NCBI GenBank assembly: GCA_008828725.1
Contig: MEHQ01001862.1
Location: forward strand, 16,938 to 80,937
From: Saccharina japonica
Lineage: Eukaryota; Sar; Phaeophyceae; Laminariales; Laminariaceae
Direction of reading: 5' to 3'
DNA: 64,000 bases
The translations under genes and the position numbers were made by a program. The notes under the pieces are model-generated. The model did not search any database and was not told the DNA's origin. It worked only from the letters and a program-made list of their open reading frames with translations. Below are positions 42,721 through 54,019 of this stretch, piece after piece (position 1 is the first letter of the stretch; every line of letters begins with the position of its first letter).

Positions 42721-44403
42721 TCACAGGAACCTCACGACCGTTCGGAAGAGCCCCTCCTCCTCGAAATCCAGCAGCATAGCTACGACGCCATCCAAGCCAC
42801 CTCCGCTCCCCGGATCTCCCCTACCCCCACGGCAACGCCCGCTGTCACCGCCGCCACCCTTCCCGTCGCCGGACCTCGCCCGTCGAATACCAACCTCCGA
42901 CGGCGTTCTCTCGCATTTTCCTCGCTCCTCCTCCTCCTCCTCCTCCTCCTCCTCCTCCTCCGTCGTCGCCGCCATGACCCGTACATCATCGCGCGATGGG
43001 AGAGCATCATCACCATCACCGACGCCACCTCCTGCGCAGCCGGCACCGTCTTGGGCAAGCACCCTTTCCTTCGCCCCCTGCCCCACTCCCCTCTCCTCCT
43101 CTACTCCTTCCCCCTCGCCCCCACTCCCACTCCGCCTCCGTCTTCTACTTCTTCTTAAGCTCCTCGGGTCCCGAGCGAGGCACAGGAGCAGGAGTCCGCG
43201 GCGGCGCCAGGCCCTGTCGGCGGGGGCGTTTGCCAGCAGCTTGCGGACGCGGTCAGCGTCCCCCGCGAGGCTTTGCGCTGGCGGGACGTCGGCGCCGACC
43301 ACCTCGGCGGCGGTTTTGCCGCCGTCGTCAAGCTCGAGCTCGTCGGCGCCCCACCTCAGGAGGAGGTCGACCACCTCCGCTGCGCCCTGCGTGCCGCCCT
43401 GCTGGCTCGCGAAGTGGATAGGGGGCTCGCATCTTCGGCCAACCCCGTCGTCTCGCAACGCCCGGACGGGGGCGCCGTGCCGAAGGAGCGCGCGTAACGC
43501 CTCGAGGGTGAGGTACTCAGCGGCGAGGTGGAGCGGGGTACTCCCGCTGTCGGCCGACTGCGAGGCGACGTTCGCCCCGGCCTCGACGAGGGCGTCGATG
43601 GCACCCACATGGTTATTCCGCGCGGCCTGGTGCAGGGCGGTGCAGCCGGTGTGTTCGGGGGCAGCGTCCAGATCCGCACCATGCCGGGCGAGCTCCTTGA
43701 TCACCTCAACCTGGTCGTATGAGGCCGCCATGTTCAGCGGCGCCAGCATGCGGTCTCCAAAGCGAAGGGTGACGTCTGCACCGGCGGCTAGCAAGGCGCG
43801 AGTCGCGGCGAGGTTGCCTAACTGGGCCGCGTAGTGGAGGGGCGAGCGGCCGCTAGTGCTCACCGCGTTTACGGCCGCTCCGCGCTGCAGGAGCATGGCT
43901 ACAACTACGTCGCTGTCCCCCGTACCCTGACGCAGGGCCTCGTAATGGAGGGCCGTCAACCCCTTGGCCGTTCGGGCGTCGATGTTCGCTCCGGCCGACA
44001 GGAGCAAGTCGACGACGTCTGGGTGTACTCGGCCGTGGAGCACAGCAAGGTGCAACGCCGTCTCGCCTTTGGAGTTGGCATCATCCACACCCACCCCGTG
44101 CTCAAGGAGGGCTCGTACTACTTCTTGGTGCCCCATGAGAACGGCAACGTCAAGCGCGGACACCTTGTTACTGCCGTAGCGGAAGTTGGCGTCCACGAAC
44201 GAGGCCAGGAGGTTCTTTACGGAGGAGAGATGGCCGAGCGTCACCGCGCGGAGGAAGGGGGCCATCAGCGGGCGGCGATGGACTTCCGCGTGCAAGAGCC
44301 GCTCGGCGATGGCTTCGCAGCTAAACTTGCCTTCTACTAGGATGCCGATTATGGTGGACTTCCAATCTTCAAGCTTGGCCAAGCGCATAAACTCACAATC
44401 CAT
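42721..44403 (-). CDS. Ankyrin-repeat protein, 560 aa
   Basis: Intronless frame. I chose the ATG at 44403 (MDCEFMRLAKLEDW) because the 49 codons between it and the next in-frame ATG (44550) are Cys/Pro-rich and low in coding quality; the longer start is possible. Residues about 80-360 carry eight or nine ankyrin repeats with typical cores: KVSALDVAVLMGHQEVVRAL, GETALHLAVLHG, GLTALHYEALRQG, GRSPLHYAAQLGNLAATRAL, GCTALHQAARNNHVGAIDAL, GSTPLHLAAEYLTLEALRAL. Such repeats are protein-binding scaffolds; the partner is unknown. Then come a basic RRRGLLLLCLARDPRSLRR block (near 400), a low-complexity Gly/Arg/Glu region with a Glu12 run (482-493, from a CTC/GAG microsatellite at about 42923-42960) and the tail FEEEGLFRTVVRFL. 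The RRRGLLL block and that tail are known to me from brown-algal ankyrin proteins. No signal peptide or membrane segment. Probably intracellular. Confidence 0.88.
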   Translation of the reverse strand: MDCEFMRLAKLEDWKSTIIGILVEGKFSCEAIAERLLHAEVHRRPLMAPFLRAVTLGHLSSVKNLLASFVDANFRYGSNKVSALDVAVLMGHQEVVRALLEHGVGVDDANSKGETALHLAVLHGRVHPDVVDLLLSAGANIDARTAKGLTALHYEALRQGTGDSDVVVAMLLQRGAAVNAVSTSGRSPLHYAAQLGNLAATRALLAAGADVTLRFGDRMLAPLNMAASYDQVEVIKELARHGADLDAAPEHTGCTALHQAARNNHVGAIDALVEAGANVASQSADSGSTPLHLAAEYLTLEALRALLRHGAPVRALRDDGVGRRCEPPIHFASQQGGTQGAAEVVDLLLRWGADELELDDGGKTAAEVVGADVPPAQSLAGDADRVRKLLANAPADRAWRRRGLLLLCLARDPRSLRRSRRRRRSGSGGEGEGVEEERGVGQGAKERVLAQDGAGCAGGGVGDGDDALPSRDDVRVMAATTEEEEEEEEEEEERGKCERTPSEVGIRRARSGDGKGGGGDSGRCRGGRGDPGSGGGLDGVVAMLLDFEEEGLFRTVVRFL

Positions 44404-46495
44404 AATATGTACCCTGGTACCTGGTACACGACACACAGGGATTCCACCGATTGGATGTTCGAGCTGTGGTTCTAATTTGCAGCCTGCCTGCTGCAAATTT
44501 ATAGGCGCTCCCCCAACCCCCGACACGCGACACAGGGTGTTCGAAACCATGAGAAGGCGGTTTCGAAACGGGTTTTATACAGCCGTAACCCCCCGCATTT
44601 TTTCGTCTGAGGATTGCGCATGATAACTTGTGTTGCCTCTCTCCATTGTGACCTCCGCACATACATGTAGTGCTCATATAATAACATCCCTGCGTATACA
44701 GCCCATATTGCTGGCGAGCATTAACCGACCAAACGCGAGTATGGTAGCTCCGTGGTGTGACGATGTGACGAGTGACGAGATCCTCATGTTTGCATAGCAG
44801 TTGCACAGCATCACCCAACATGAGTATCTTACGTATATGCATGCGATGTGAGGGGCAGGACGAGAGCGTGACTTGCACAGTTCTGCACTGCTGTAGCCTG
44901 TAGCGCGGCCTAAGGGATGCATATATCATTCGGGGTCGCGTATATCCGGGCCCGAAGGCAAGGCGGATACAGCACGCACGCTCGTAGCAGCCAATAGGGC
45001 AAAGAAGGCACTGGGCAAGCTGAAAAAAGTAACAACACAGCAACAACACAGAGTTATTTGGAGATGGAGCTACATACAGCAGTACAACACAGAGTTATTT
45101 GGAGATGGAGCTACAGCAGTACAACTCTCGTAGTACGTGCGTACACCATTGCATATAGCGAGTGGTACGAGTATGATATCATACTGTATTCACTCGTATC
45201 CACCCTCACCCCAGGAATATGCCGAGCGCTTTCTGGGGCAGTTCGCCCAGGTTCGACTGTTTGTTTTTTGTTAGCCCAACCGGTCGGTAGTTCCTCCGTA
45301 AAAAAACTGGAGTTCGTGGCAACGGCAGCCCCTTCGATAGAGAAGCCCAGCAACTGGCAGAATGGCAAAAGTGGCAACACGGACACGGGAGCACCTAACG
45401 CATTACGTACAACACTCCAGAAAGCTCTTGGAAATAATGTACGTATATGCGGGCCGGTACTGCCTTGCTACAGCTGTTTGGCCGAGAGCATTGTGGGCCT
45501 ACATCAGTAGAATCAGTTCCTCGTCCCTTGATCCCCAAAGCGCCCCCTTCCTGGTAAACCTCCTCCAACCAACAACCGCTCCTTCTTTTCTCTTGTTGAC
45601 AACGGCAGCGACCCCCACCCAGCTGGCCTGGCGCGATCGCCCTCGGAGCAGCAAAAGCCACAACCAAAGTGAGAATTTTCCAATGCGATACGCGCAACAG
45701 ATCTACTGTAGTAGTACCTAAACGAAGGCCCCTTTTCCCGTGACAGCATATACATACATGCTGCATTGATTGTCTGTCGTACCTATAATAGTTTGTTGCA
45801 AGCTCGGCGTGTACAGCCGAAGTATCGAACGGAGAGAGGCGTGCTTGTCGCGCTACATGCGCGTCCTGTATCATCTGCCAGATACCAGGCACATCAGGGT
45901 ACGCCGTGGGGGTCCTTTCCCTACTCGCGGAAAGGTAGCTATACTCGTATGCGTGATGGGTCGCCTGTGCTGTTTGGGTCGCTACTGCTGTATTCAGGAA
46001 CAGTTACCGATCTGTAGCTATTGACCCGCACCCGCAAGTAGGTGGAGTTTTGGCGGAGAGCCCACCTGCACGCATCATCGGCCGACTATTATTTGGCTGC
46101 AACTCGGCTGCATCTTCTGGAGGTGAGGGACAGTGCACAGCTATCTATCTATCTATGTCATTACAATACCCTTGTGCTACATCGTTGCAACATCCTTGAG
46201 GCGATTGCAGATCACGTACTTCCGTTCCGCGATCGGACATAGAGTGCAGTTTGGGCTCACAAGCGATAAATAACCCAGTAGGAAACTACAGACAGTACTG
46301 TATAAAGCTCACTTTATTCGGGACGATAACACATACCAGGTACCACAGGTATTGATTGTTGCTTCAAGGTCGCTGTGCTATCTACCGTTACCGTTGGTGT
46401 CAAAACGTGGACGGGCTCTACACAAACCTGTACCGAGATTCAGTTTCACTTGGTATCCCCGAAATGCATTTGGCACGGGGCAACGACCCGACCGA
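44404..46495. other. Intergenic, one 46-bp tandem duplication, possible exon traces
   Basis: AACACAGAGTTATTTGGAGA plus TGGAGCTACA is duplicated in tandem at 45043-45118. The stretch 45215-45430 has a fairly protein-like + frame (AQPVGSSSVKKLEF.., IEKPSNWQNGKSGN) but no recognisable family or clean splice signals. Nothing else. Confidence 0.4.
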
Positions 46496-46503
46496 GAGAG
46501 AGC

Positions 46504-46573
<70 letters not shown>
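46504..46573 (+). repeat. CAG trinucleotide microsatellite
   Basis: About 23 CAG units with one CAA interruption. It could encode poly-Gln, poly-Ser or poly-Ala depending on frame, but none of the frames has gene context. Confidence 0.95.
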
Positions 46574-46574
<1 letters not shown>

Positions 46575-46800
46575 TCACCCCAAGAGAGTCAGAATAGCCA
46601 CCCACGGTCGTAAAATCGATCATGATCTCTTATACGCAGTGTAACAGGAGGTCTGCGCCGAGACTGTGGCAGTGAGTGGGAGCGGTCAAAAATTGCTACC
46701 TGGTATTTTTTTGGGAGCGTGGGTCGTGCTGCACATTCATCAAACAAGTTTTTGCATTTTAGTTTCGAACTGTGTCAATTCATTACTACTACATGTATAG

Positions 46801-46967
46801 TTATACCATCCCTCACTCGAAGAAGGGGTTCCAGGGGGAAAACTCGGGGCTGACCTTCACACAGCCCCTGTTCCAGCATCCGTACACAATCAAGTCCCAA
46901 CGACCACTCCATCCGGTGCAACCTCCGTGTTTACCGGTCTCCGGTTCACCACTGTGGGTGACTTGGT
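46801..46967 (+). CDS. Candidate internal exon of unknown gene
   Basis: The frame HPSLEEGVPGGKLGADLHTA.. SGATSVFTGLRFTTVGDL has good protein-like composition and runs exactly to a consensus donor GTAAGT (46968-46973), leaving phase 2. An AG that could serve as acceptor lies just upstream at about 46799-46800, and an in-frame stop precedes it. No ATG start or neighbouring exon was found, and the next 100 bp enter a repeat. It may be an exon fragment, a captured gene piece or chance. Function unknown. Confidence 0.3.
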
Positions 46968-46989
46968 GTAAGTATGCTCTTCCTCTCTA

Positions 46990-47030
46990 CCCCCCCCCAC
47001 GACATGAGTACCCCCCCCCCTCAGTGTGTA
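46990..47030 (+). repeat. ATGAGTAC plus poly-C end
   Basis: CACGACATGAGTACC followed by a C run, the shared terminus of families B and G. Confidence 0.75.
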
Positions 47031-47049
47031 CGTATGGTAAAATGCATCC

Positions 47050-47448
47050 ACGAGGCAGATACTTCGCACATAGTATACCCATTCATCGCTGCCTCTGGGA
47101 GTGGCCACACCAGAAATCAAATCAATTCATTGGAGGCTGTAGTCCATATGCAAGTCCGCCTCACAAGCGGTTCTTAGTAGGATGTAGCCCGCCCTTCATG
47201 CGACTCGCCCAACACCTCACGGCGCTGTGCGCTTGGTGCAAGCAATGCCTTCCTGGTTGGCGAAACCCCAACGTGCTCCGTCCCGGCATTGTAGGGATGC
47301 GAGGGTCTATGGTCATACGACTACGGCCATACACGGCATGAGCCTGGTTGGTGAAAACCCAACGTGCTCCGTCCCGGCAGATAGGGATGTGAGGGTCTAT
47401 GGTCATACGACTACGGCCGTGCATGACATGAGTACCCCCCCCCCCCCC
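47050..47448 (+). repeat. Interspersed repeat family B, copy 2, most complete
   Basis: Colinear with 1545-1865. It runs to the full end twice: TTGTAGGGATGCGAGGGTC, ATGGTCATACGACTACGGCC at 47288-47332, then after a duplicated CTGGTTGGTGAAAACCCAAC the same end at 47380-47432 and ATGAGTAC plus a 15-base C run. The internal duplication of the last ~95 bp is particular to this copy. Confidence 0.85.
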
Positions 47449-47449
47449 C

Positions 47450-48495
47450 GCTTCCGCATTTATATCTCCACGCGCTCACTCTCGGGGCTTCTCTTCACGA
47501 GTTCTATTTCGCCCCGCACAGTCCCTTACCCAGGCGGCTTCTGACAACCCTTCACTTCTCCTTATGCGATCACCCCGGGCACCCACTGCTGTGCACCTCT
47601 CCCGGGTTACGTGTACTCCTGGTTTTTCCCCGATGCCCATCGGCCTTCGCTATTTAACGCCTCAGGGGAAGCACGTGCGGGAGACAGGTGCGTGGTACCC
47701 CTAAAGTCCAGGGAGTGCAGCGCCTTCGTGGCCTGCATCTAAATCCGTATAGACCGCAGGCCTGATCCACTGTAGGCCTGATGCGTGCTAAGATAAATGG
47801 TGCGCCTAATATTTTCTGAGGTTATGGTACTCGCCTAAAGAGCTCTATAATATACCCCACCCGAAACCCCGACCTCGAGAAAACTGAAAGTGCAAACCAA
47901 TGAACAAGCCCACACGGTCTACTGCAGCAGGTAACATACAACTCTTCCAACGGTATGCCAACGATAATGCACGCCTTAAAAGGCGTATGCCTTATTGGGT
48001 AATTCCTCAGATGAGGAGTGTACTCGTTGTCAGTTTTAAATTAATTGGACTACCCCTATCATAGCCGTTCCCACAACCATTGTATATCACTATCCGGGAC
48101 AAAAAAACAACAACAAAACATAAACGCATACTCGTAGTCTACTTCGCATGGCACACACGCTGCTACGGAACAACAACAGTAGCCACACAACACATAAAAC
48201 AGCGGTGGAAATCGAAGCGCGCAACGACGCCATAACACTGGCCGCCCGACAATCCAGTCGATACTAGCCGCTCGACCGATCCGTTCTGACCATGAAATCG
48301 GTATTTACCAATCCTGAGATCATGGTACCAAAAATGCGGTAATATTTACCATCCACCCAACTGGAAGACAAGGCAGAACATACACATACTTCAGTACATT
48401 GATAGGAATATCCCGTCATCCGAACTGCAATCGGTAGTCGGAGTCCCTCCATACCAAAGTTAATAGCAAAACAAGAGGCCCTAGTCAACATGAAT
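47450..48495. other. Intergenic, no gene seen
   Basis: No recognised repeat or coding sequence. Confidence 0.4.
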
Positions 48496-48499
48496 GCGC

Positions 48500-50300
48500 A
48501 CGCCTTCTCCCTTATCTCTTCTGTACATAACGACCCTGGCACCTTGACCCGTGCCTCCGCCCAAATACTACCTCCGACTCAATTGCATTGTACACGTCCT
48601 AGATTATCGATTCGGCTCATAACGATGCGGGCACGTTTGCTCGTGCTTCTGCCCAAGATACACCCTCACCAGACGGTGCACGCATCCTCAATCCCCGAAT
48701 TGGTACAGACACTACGCGGGCACCTTGGCCCTGGCCTCTGCCCAAAGTACACCGCTCTTGACAAAAATACCTTGATTCGTGCTTTTGCCGAGTACACGAG
48801 GTCCATACAATGGCGCACACTTCTTAAGCCATTAGTCATAGAACGAAACGGTTACCTTGACCCGTGCCTCTGCCAAAAATGCTATTAGCAGTTTACAGGA
48901 CGGCGTATCGTGTCCTTACGATCGATTCGGTTCAGAACGACGAGGGCCCTAGGCCCGTGCCCCTGTCGAATATATCAGCCCACCAAACGGAGTCCGCATC
49001 CGCATTCACCGCTTCGGTACAGAAACTACGCGGGCACCTTGGCCCTTGTCTCTGCCGAATATACACTACTACTACTGTCGATACAGCAGTACCACTGTTG
49101 ACAGCCGTTTCTTGCGTCGTGCATCTACCGAATAGACCAGCTCACAAAACAGCCCACTCTACAAGCTCACAACACTGTGCAAGGATCCTAAACCCTCTAT
49201 TCGGTAAAATGAAGAGCGATTAGGGAACCTTAGTCTGTGCCTCTGCTGAAGCAGAGAGATCTATAGCTCACAAAACGGTGCAGGATTAGAAAGTTATCGA
49301 TTCGGTGCAGGACTCTCAGTCACCCTGACCTGCGCCTCTGCAGAAGCTACCGTCTCACCAAACGGAGCACGAGTGCTCAATAACCGTTTCGATTCATCAA
49401 CTATGCGGGAACCTTGTCCTTGCCACTGCCGGAACTCCGCATTCTTGAAAATACTCGTTACACAAGATGACTTTTGGCCCGTGCCTCTGCCGAACGCGCT
49501 CAATAAACGGTGCGCACGCCCCCTCGACTATATGTCCGGCACGGGACACCGCAGACACCTAGAGAAGCGTGCTATTTGCCTTGTAGGGGTAGCCCCTAAC
49601 TTTTCTGAGGCTCCGCACTCGAATTTAGTATGGGAGCTCCTTACCTCACCCAAGCCGACAAACAGTGAATCAAGATGAACAACTGCATGGACTACAGTAG
49701 GTATACAACGAAACTTATGGTGTTTTATGAATGGCATTCCCACGATTTGATTGGGTGGTTTGAGAGTTAAGGAGCGACCCGCCAGTCAGAAACATTTTCG
49801 CCAGAAAAAGGTACAATACCTCTATCGTTGCACCACCGGTCCTTAGTCTGTGCCCCTGCCGAATATATCAGTTCATGCAACGGTATACGCGTCCGTGATG
49901 ATCCATTCGAGGCGGAACGACGCAGGCACCTCGAATCACGTCTCGGCCGGAGATCCTATTACTAGCTCACTAAGCGGAGCACGTATCCTCAATCACTGAG
50001 TCAGCACCATGGACTACGCAGGCACTTCGGCCCTTGTCTCTGCGGAAGACACACCACTCTTGACAAACAATATGAGTGGTTCGTGCTTCTCTGTTAAATA
50101 CGGTTACCAAACGGCATACACGCCCCCTCACCCGCCGTGTTTTCGGCACAAAACAGCGCAGGCACTTTGGCCGGTGGTTCAACCGAATATGTGAAGTCAT
50201 GTAGCTGTACACCTCCTTAACGATCGGCTCGGACCAAATCGACCGGCCCCCTAAGCCCGTGTATCTGCCGAAGGTATTAGCTTACCAATACGTCATACGT
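48500..50300 (+). repeat. Decayed long-unit minisatellite, CCTTGACCCGTGCCTCTGCC motif
   Basis: A unit of roughly 100-115 bp, GGCACCTTGGCCCGTGCCTC, TGCCGAATAYAC, CTCACCAAACGGWGCACGCR, TCCTCAATCACCGATTCGGT, ACAGAAACTACGCG, recurs from 48530 to 50280, heavily mutated (clear cores near 48550, 48640, 48720, 48855, 48955, 49035, 49230, 49325, 49480, 49845, 50025, 50260). Interrupted at 49550-49840 by unrelated sequence and a solo family D end. Confidence 0.75.
49786..49838 (-). mobile_element. Solo terminus of foldback family D
   Basis: Minus strand GGTGCAACGATAGAGGTATT then GTACCTTTTTCTGGCG, matching the left 35 bp of D2. Confidence 0.7.
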
Positions 50301-50694
50301 CAACTATTCCACGCTCCCATCAAATTGTCTCATAAACGACACCAGGCATCCACCTTCTCGTTCCGCATTTCGAGCAAGAACACTAAAACACTCCCTGTTC
50401 CCCCACACTCCCATCACATGGTCTCGAAATCGACGCCAGACACCCACAGCGTCCTCCCGCATTTCGAAGAACACACACACTCCCTGCTGTTGTTGTTATT
50501 ATCACATTAACTCATCGCCAAAAATCTAGTCCGTGGTTACAGGACAGCTCCCAATAACTCTGGAGTGGGAAGAGCGCCTCAAGAAAACAATAAATTTCCA
50601 ATTGATAATAGACGCGTGCTACGACATAGGTATAGGTATACCGTTTTTTGGCTGATTTGTTTTTGGAATGACGGAGCTCCTTAACCCCTTAAGA

Positions 50695-51076
50695 ACTGGT
50701 CCCACGAATTTGGAGGCAAACTACTTGGAATTAGTGTGGGACAATGTTTTTCAGTTCTGAATGGTGCTACGGTAAGGGGGTCGTGTATAGGGGCTTGTAT
50801 TTCACCTGCACACAAGCCACTCGGCCGAGTGTCTGCTTTACTGCGTTGTACTCGTAACTTTTTTTGTATTTTTGTTGTTCTATAGGCACCGCCATCGGAG
50901 ATTTTACTTACGTAACGCGAACAAACTACGTTTAGGTCCAATTTCCAGTTAGATTCGGAGCCACTCGTCCGCGTGGCCAAAACCCGGTAGTGAAAATGTG
51001 GCTACCCCCCCTATCGTAGCACCAGTCCAAACCACTTGGAATTAGTGTGGGACAATGTTTTTCAGTTCTGAATGGG
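50695..51076 (-). mobile_element. piggyBac-like MITE (C6) inside D3, itself interrupted
   Basis: TTAA at 50691-50694 and 51077-51080. Left CCCCTTAAGAACTGG, right CAGTTCTGAATGGG. A complete core ends at 50762, and about 50 bp of it (CACTTGGAATTAGTGTGGGA..) is repeated after the inner insertion at 51030-51076. Confidence 0.8.
50763..51023. mobile_element. Inner element with GGTGCTACGRTARGGGG ends
   Basis: Left GGTGCTACGGTAAGGGGG and inverse right GGTGCTACGATAGGGGGG are 261 bp apart. The ends share GTGCTACG.TA with family D, so it is a related subfamily. No coding capacity. Confidence 0.7.
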
Positions 51077-51274
51077 TTAACCCAAATTCGTCGGAATTAT
51101 GTCATTCTTGTGGTGCAATATGTTTCGTTGTATATTTAGGTAATGAGATTGGGTATACGAGTATAGCACTTTTGTTTTCGTCCAAAATCAGTTTTGGGGT
51201 GGGGCATAGGGCTCCTCAAGTGACCACCCTTATAAGGCAAAAACACGGTGCACCTCTGCCGTAGCATGCGTCAA

Positions 51275-51785
51275 TACCAAACAGTGCACATCATAGTGGA
51301 GCACATCGCACACCTCAGACAAGAAAACGAATAATACGCGAGCGAAAACGTAAAAAAAAAACGCAAGAGAATAACGCAAGAGACCACAGTACGCAAACTT
51401 TCATACTCAAAAGGCAGGCAGGCAGGCAGGTAGACGGGGGGAGGGTGGCGAACCAAAATAATAGATAAATACACACCTATTGCCATCAGCAGAGGTAGCT
51501 ATGAATAACGCGCGTTCACAAGAAGCAAAACAAAAGGTGAAAAAAGAGCGAAACAGGAAAACAAAAGCAAGAAAAAGAGAGAGAGAGAGATATAAAAAAT
51601 AAACAGAAAGGGGGGAAAGCGAAAGGTAGACTCTGGAGGAATACAGAAAGGCAAATGAGTCCGGGCGCCACCACGGTAGCTACGCACGGTACTGGAAATA
51701 CACGCACGCACCATGGTGATAATGTCCAGACGCAACCGTCAGTTATTTTGGGCAGACCCCCCCCCCCCCCTCCCCGCCCCCCCGG
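51275..51785. other. Intergenic, A-rich, no gene seen
   Basis: A/G-rich simple sequence (GAGAGAGAGA at 51579-51590; GGCAGGCAGGCAGG at 51415-51430). No gene. Confidence 0.5.
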
Positions 51786-51865
51786 AGGCAAGGATCTACG
51801 GCCATACGACTACGGCCATGCACGGCATGAGTACGCCCCCTCCGGCCGCCCCGCCCCCCCCTGGA
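51786..51865 (+). repeat. Family B end with C-rich tail
   Basis: CATACGACTACGGCCATGCA, then CGGCATGAGTACGCCCCC. Confidence 0.75.
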
Positions 51866-51936
51866 CGCATTCGTGCCAACGATCCATGTCGCAGTTTCAG
51901 CCGTCGCGGGACGCTTTTGCATCACTCCTTTCCGCT

Positions 51937-53110
51937 TTATGCCATTTCCGCATGTAGGCCTCCGTCCCGTCCTCGATCCATCGAAGCCATCTTTCGGCCT
52001 TCTGTGCTGCCTCGCGTTGCCCTTCGGACTCCATGCCGAACTTCTCGAGGTCCTCTTCGAGGCACCCCCGTCCAACCCTTCTCTTGCCCAAAGGCGTTTC
52101 CCTTACCCCCGACCATCTTCCCAAACATCACCCCCCTCGGCAAGCGCTCCTCTCCCATGCGTGCCACGAAACCCCCGAACAGTATTCTTCGTCCGTGCAC
52201 CGTCGCCTCAATGCTCTTGATGATTGTCTCGACACGTACGCGGGCATAGGCTAGGGTGTGGTCTTCGCGCTTCCGTTTCCGCCAGCCGAGGCATCGGAGG
52301 AGCATGGTAGCGATGGACCCGCAGTAGGCTGTCGTAATCAGCCAGTTTCGGGATATGCACGTGACGCACCCGTACAGTGTCGTTTCGAGTACCTCAGCTT
52401 TCAGCAGCCACATCTTCATGCGTAAGCGTACACCCTGGGCGGTCATATACTTCCATCATACACCGCCCGAAACACGCCCATGCCCTATGGATTCGACACG
52501 TTACCTCGACCCTGATATCCCAATTTGCGCTGATAGCTCAGACCAAGTACACAAGCTCGATCGCGTACTTGTAATCCTGGCCAGTTGCAGTGACGTTGGA
52601 TTATACCTTCTCCCCATCTTCCGTATGCAGGCCCATGACGTCGTTGTGTCATCCGAGACTGTGAAAAGCCCAACACCATGCACGAAGTCACGATCATCGT
52701 CGTCGTGCTCTCCATCCCTCCTGGTGATCGCGATACAATGCAGGCATCGTCATCGTATAGCATTCCCTACAACCTATGGGCCTCCTCCTCCCCCCTTCCC
52801 CCGTCGGTTTTGTCAGCCCGTGCCTCCCGCCTCTTCTTCTCCCCCGTCTTCTTTTTTCTTTGGAGTTGAGCCATGCTGTTCATGATGGCCGCATTAGCGA
52901 TGAAGCGCTTCTCGGCCAGGCGTAGCACCGCCGTGAAAAACGTGCCGAAAAGCAATGGCGCGAGTACACATCCTTGTCGAATACCGTGCTCCACGTAGAA
53001 CATATCCGAGCACTCACCGTCGTCCAGCCGCACGCATGCTCGCATACCGTCGTGGAATTATCGGATGACAGCGACAATTCTCAGTGGCACGCCAAAGCGA
53101 GATGGGACAG
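51937..53110 (-). mobile_element. LINE reverse transcriptase, decayed
   Basis: Three minus-strand blocks in changing frames. Block 1 (53110-52770): F-H-D-G-M after an in-frame stop, then MRACVRLDDGE, GIRQGCVLAPLLFGTFFTAV, the RT segment before the catalytic motif. Block 2 (52763-52560): MLYDDDACIVSRSPGG, the YADD-type catalytic loop with A changed to D. Block 3 (52446-51937): LETTLYGCVTC and later RRILFGGFVARMGEERLPRG, the post-RT region of LINE proteins. Stops and frameshifts make it non-functional. The order and spacing match a non-LTR retrotransposon. No upstream endonuclease domain is seen. Confidence 0.8.
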
Positions 53111-54019
53111 TCCACATTACTGTTTTGTTCTTTCGAGTTTTTTCGCAAACTTCATCTCCAACCTCAACGTATTGCCGTAAACCCCAAGGCAGTACTGTCG
53201 CTTTTACGCCCTCGGCTTATTCTACCGTAGCTACATCTATAACCCATTTTGCAGGCATAGTCGGAGCAGCGACGGGCATATGCCCGCCGCGGCGGAGTCC
53301 CCCCTGTACCAGGTACAATGCTTACAAGACGCTTCTCCTTGCAGGAACTACACGTGTCTGCCTTCGATGGGTGTGCTTTTTCCTCCCAGTAGGGTGATAC
53401 ACAACGACGTGTTCAGCCACGGTTTAAAGTAGTCACCAGGACTTGTTTTGCTTTTAGCAACATTGTTATGCAATCGCATGATACAGTGTACCTGTTACAT
53501 GGTAGTGCATCCTCTGTTGCATTGGACAGCGGCCTCTCAAGCTTGACAACCTCTTTCTAGCCTTCCTTATGTAAGTAACGTTCATAAGCCTCTGGCATAC
53601 ATGTACAGTAGAACGGGCCGGTTCAGTCAGTTTTCCATGTCAGATGGGGAAGTGGAGTGGTGGCATAAACATTTCACGAGTCTTCTACTGCTGTTGGTCC
53701 GATCACTTATTATGTTGGCGATCCCCCTTACCTCCTGTGTTTCCTGCAACTACTTGCTGGGTAAACGTATACCCACACGAGCCAATACAGACGCTCTGTG
53801 GCAGGAGCACACCTTAACCCGTGTTTCCCCTTGTAACCTGCATTCGGACAGGAAACGTACCATAGAGCGTAGCACCTCTGAAGCGAACTCGCAGGCGTGC
53901 GTGGCGATTCTTTCCGCCTACGTTACGCTGGAGTTCGCTGTTATGCGTTCGTGTGAGGGGATTGACTATCTTCCGTTGCCTCTGGTTTACGTGGTTCTGC
54001 CTCCCGCAGGTGTTCGAGG
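53111..54019. other. Region upstream of the Pmp-like gene
   Basis: No supported gene. A pyrimidine-rich stretch ending in CTGCCTCCCGCAG (to 54009) lies 10 bp before the ATG at 54020 and could be a splice acceptor for a 5' untranslated exon. No clear TATA box. Confidence 0.35.

Larger units (their letters stand above)
50611..51272 (+). mobile_element. Foldback element D3 with nested insertions
   Basis: Left end GACGCGTGCTACGACATAGG and right end (inverse) GACGCATGCTACGGCAGAGG are clear terminal inverted repeats. AATA lies on both outer sides and may be the target duplication. Inside, at the D4 target sequence TTAACCCC, sits a piggyBac-like MITE, and inside or next to that a second element with related ends. 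Confidence 0.85.

Noticed and set aside
42974..44340. Plus-strand frames of up to 286 codons
   Set aside because: These are the complement of the ankyrin gene. The minus frame has clear ankyrin repeats, while the plus peptides are Arg/Pro/Ala-rich.
46352..46644. Poly-Gln, poly-Ser or poly-Ala protein
   Set aside because: All three frames across the CAG run are open, and none has a supported start or domain.
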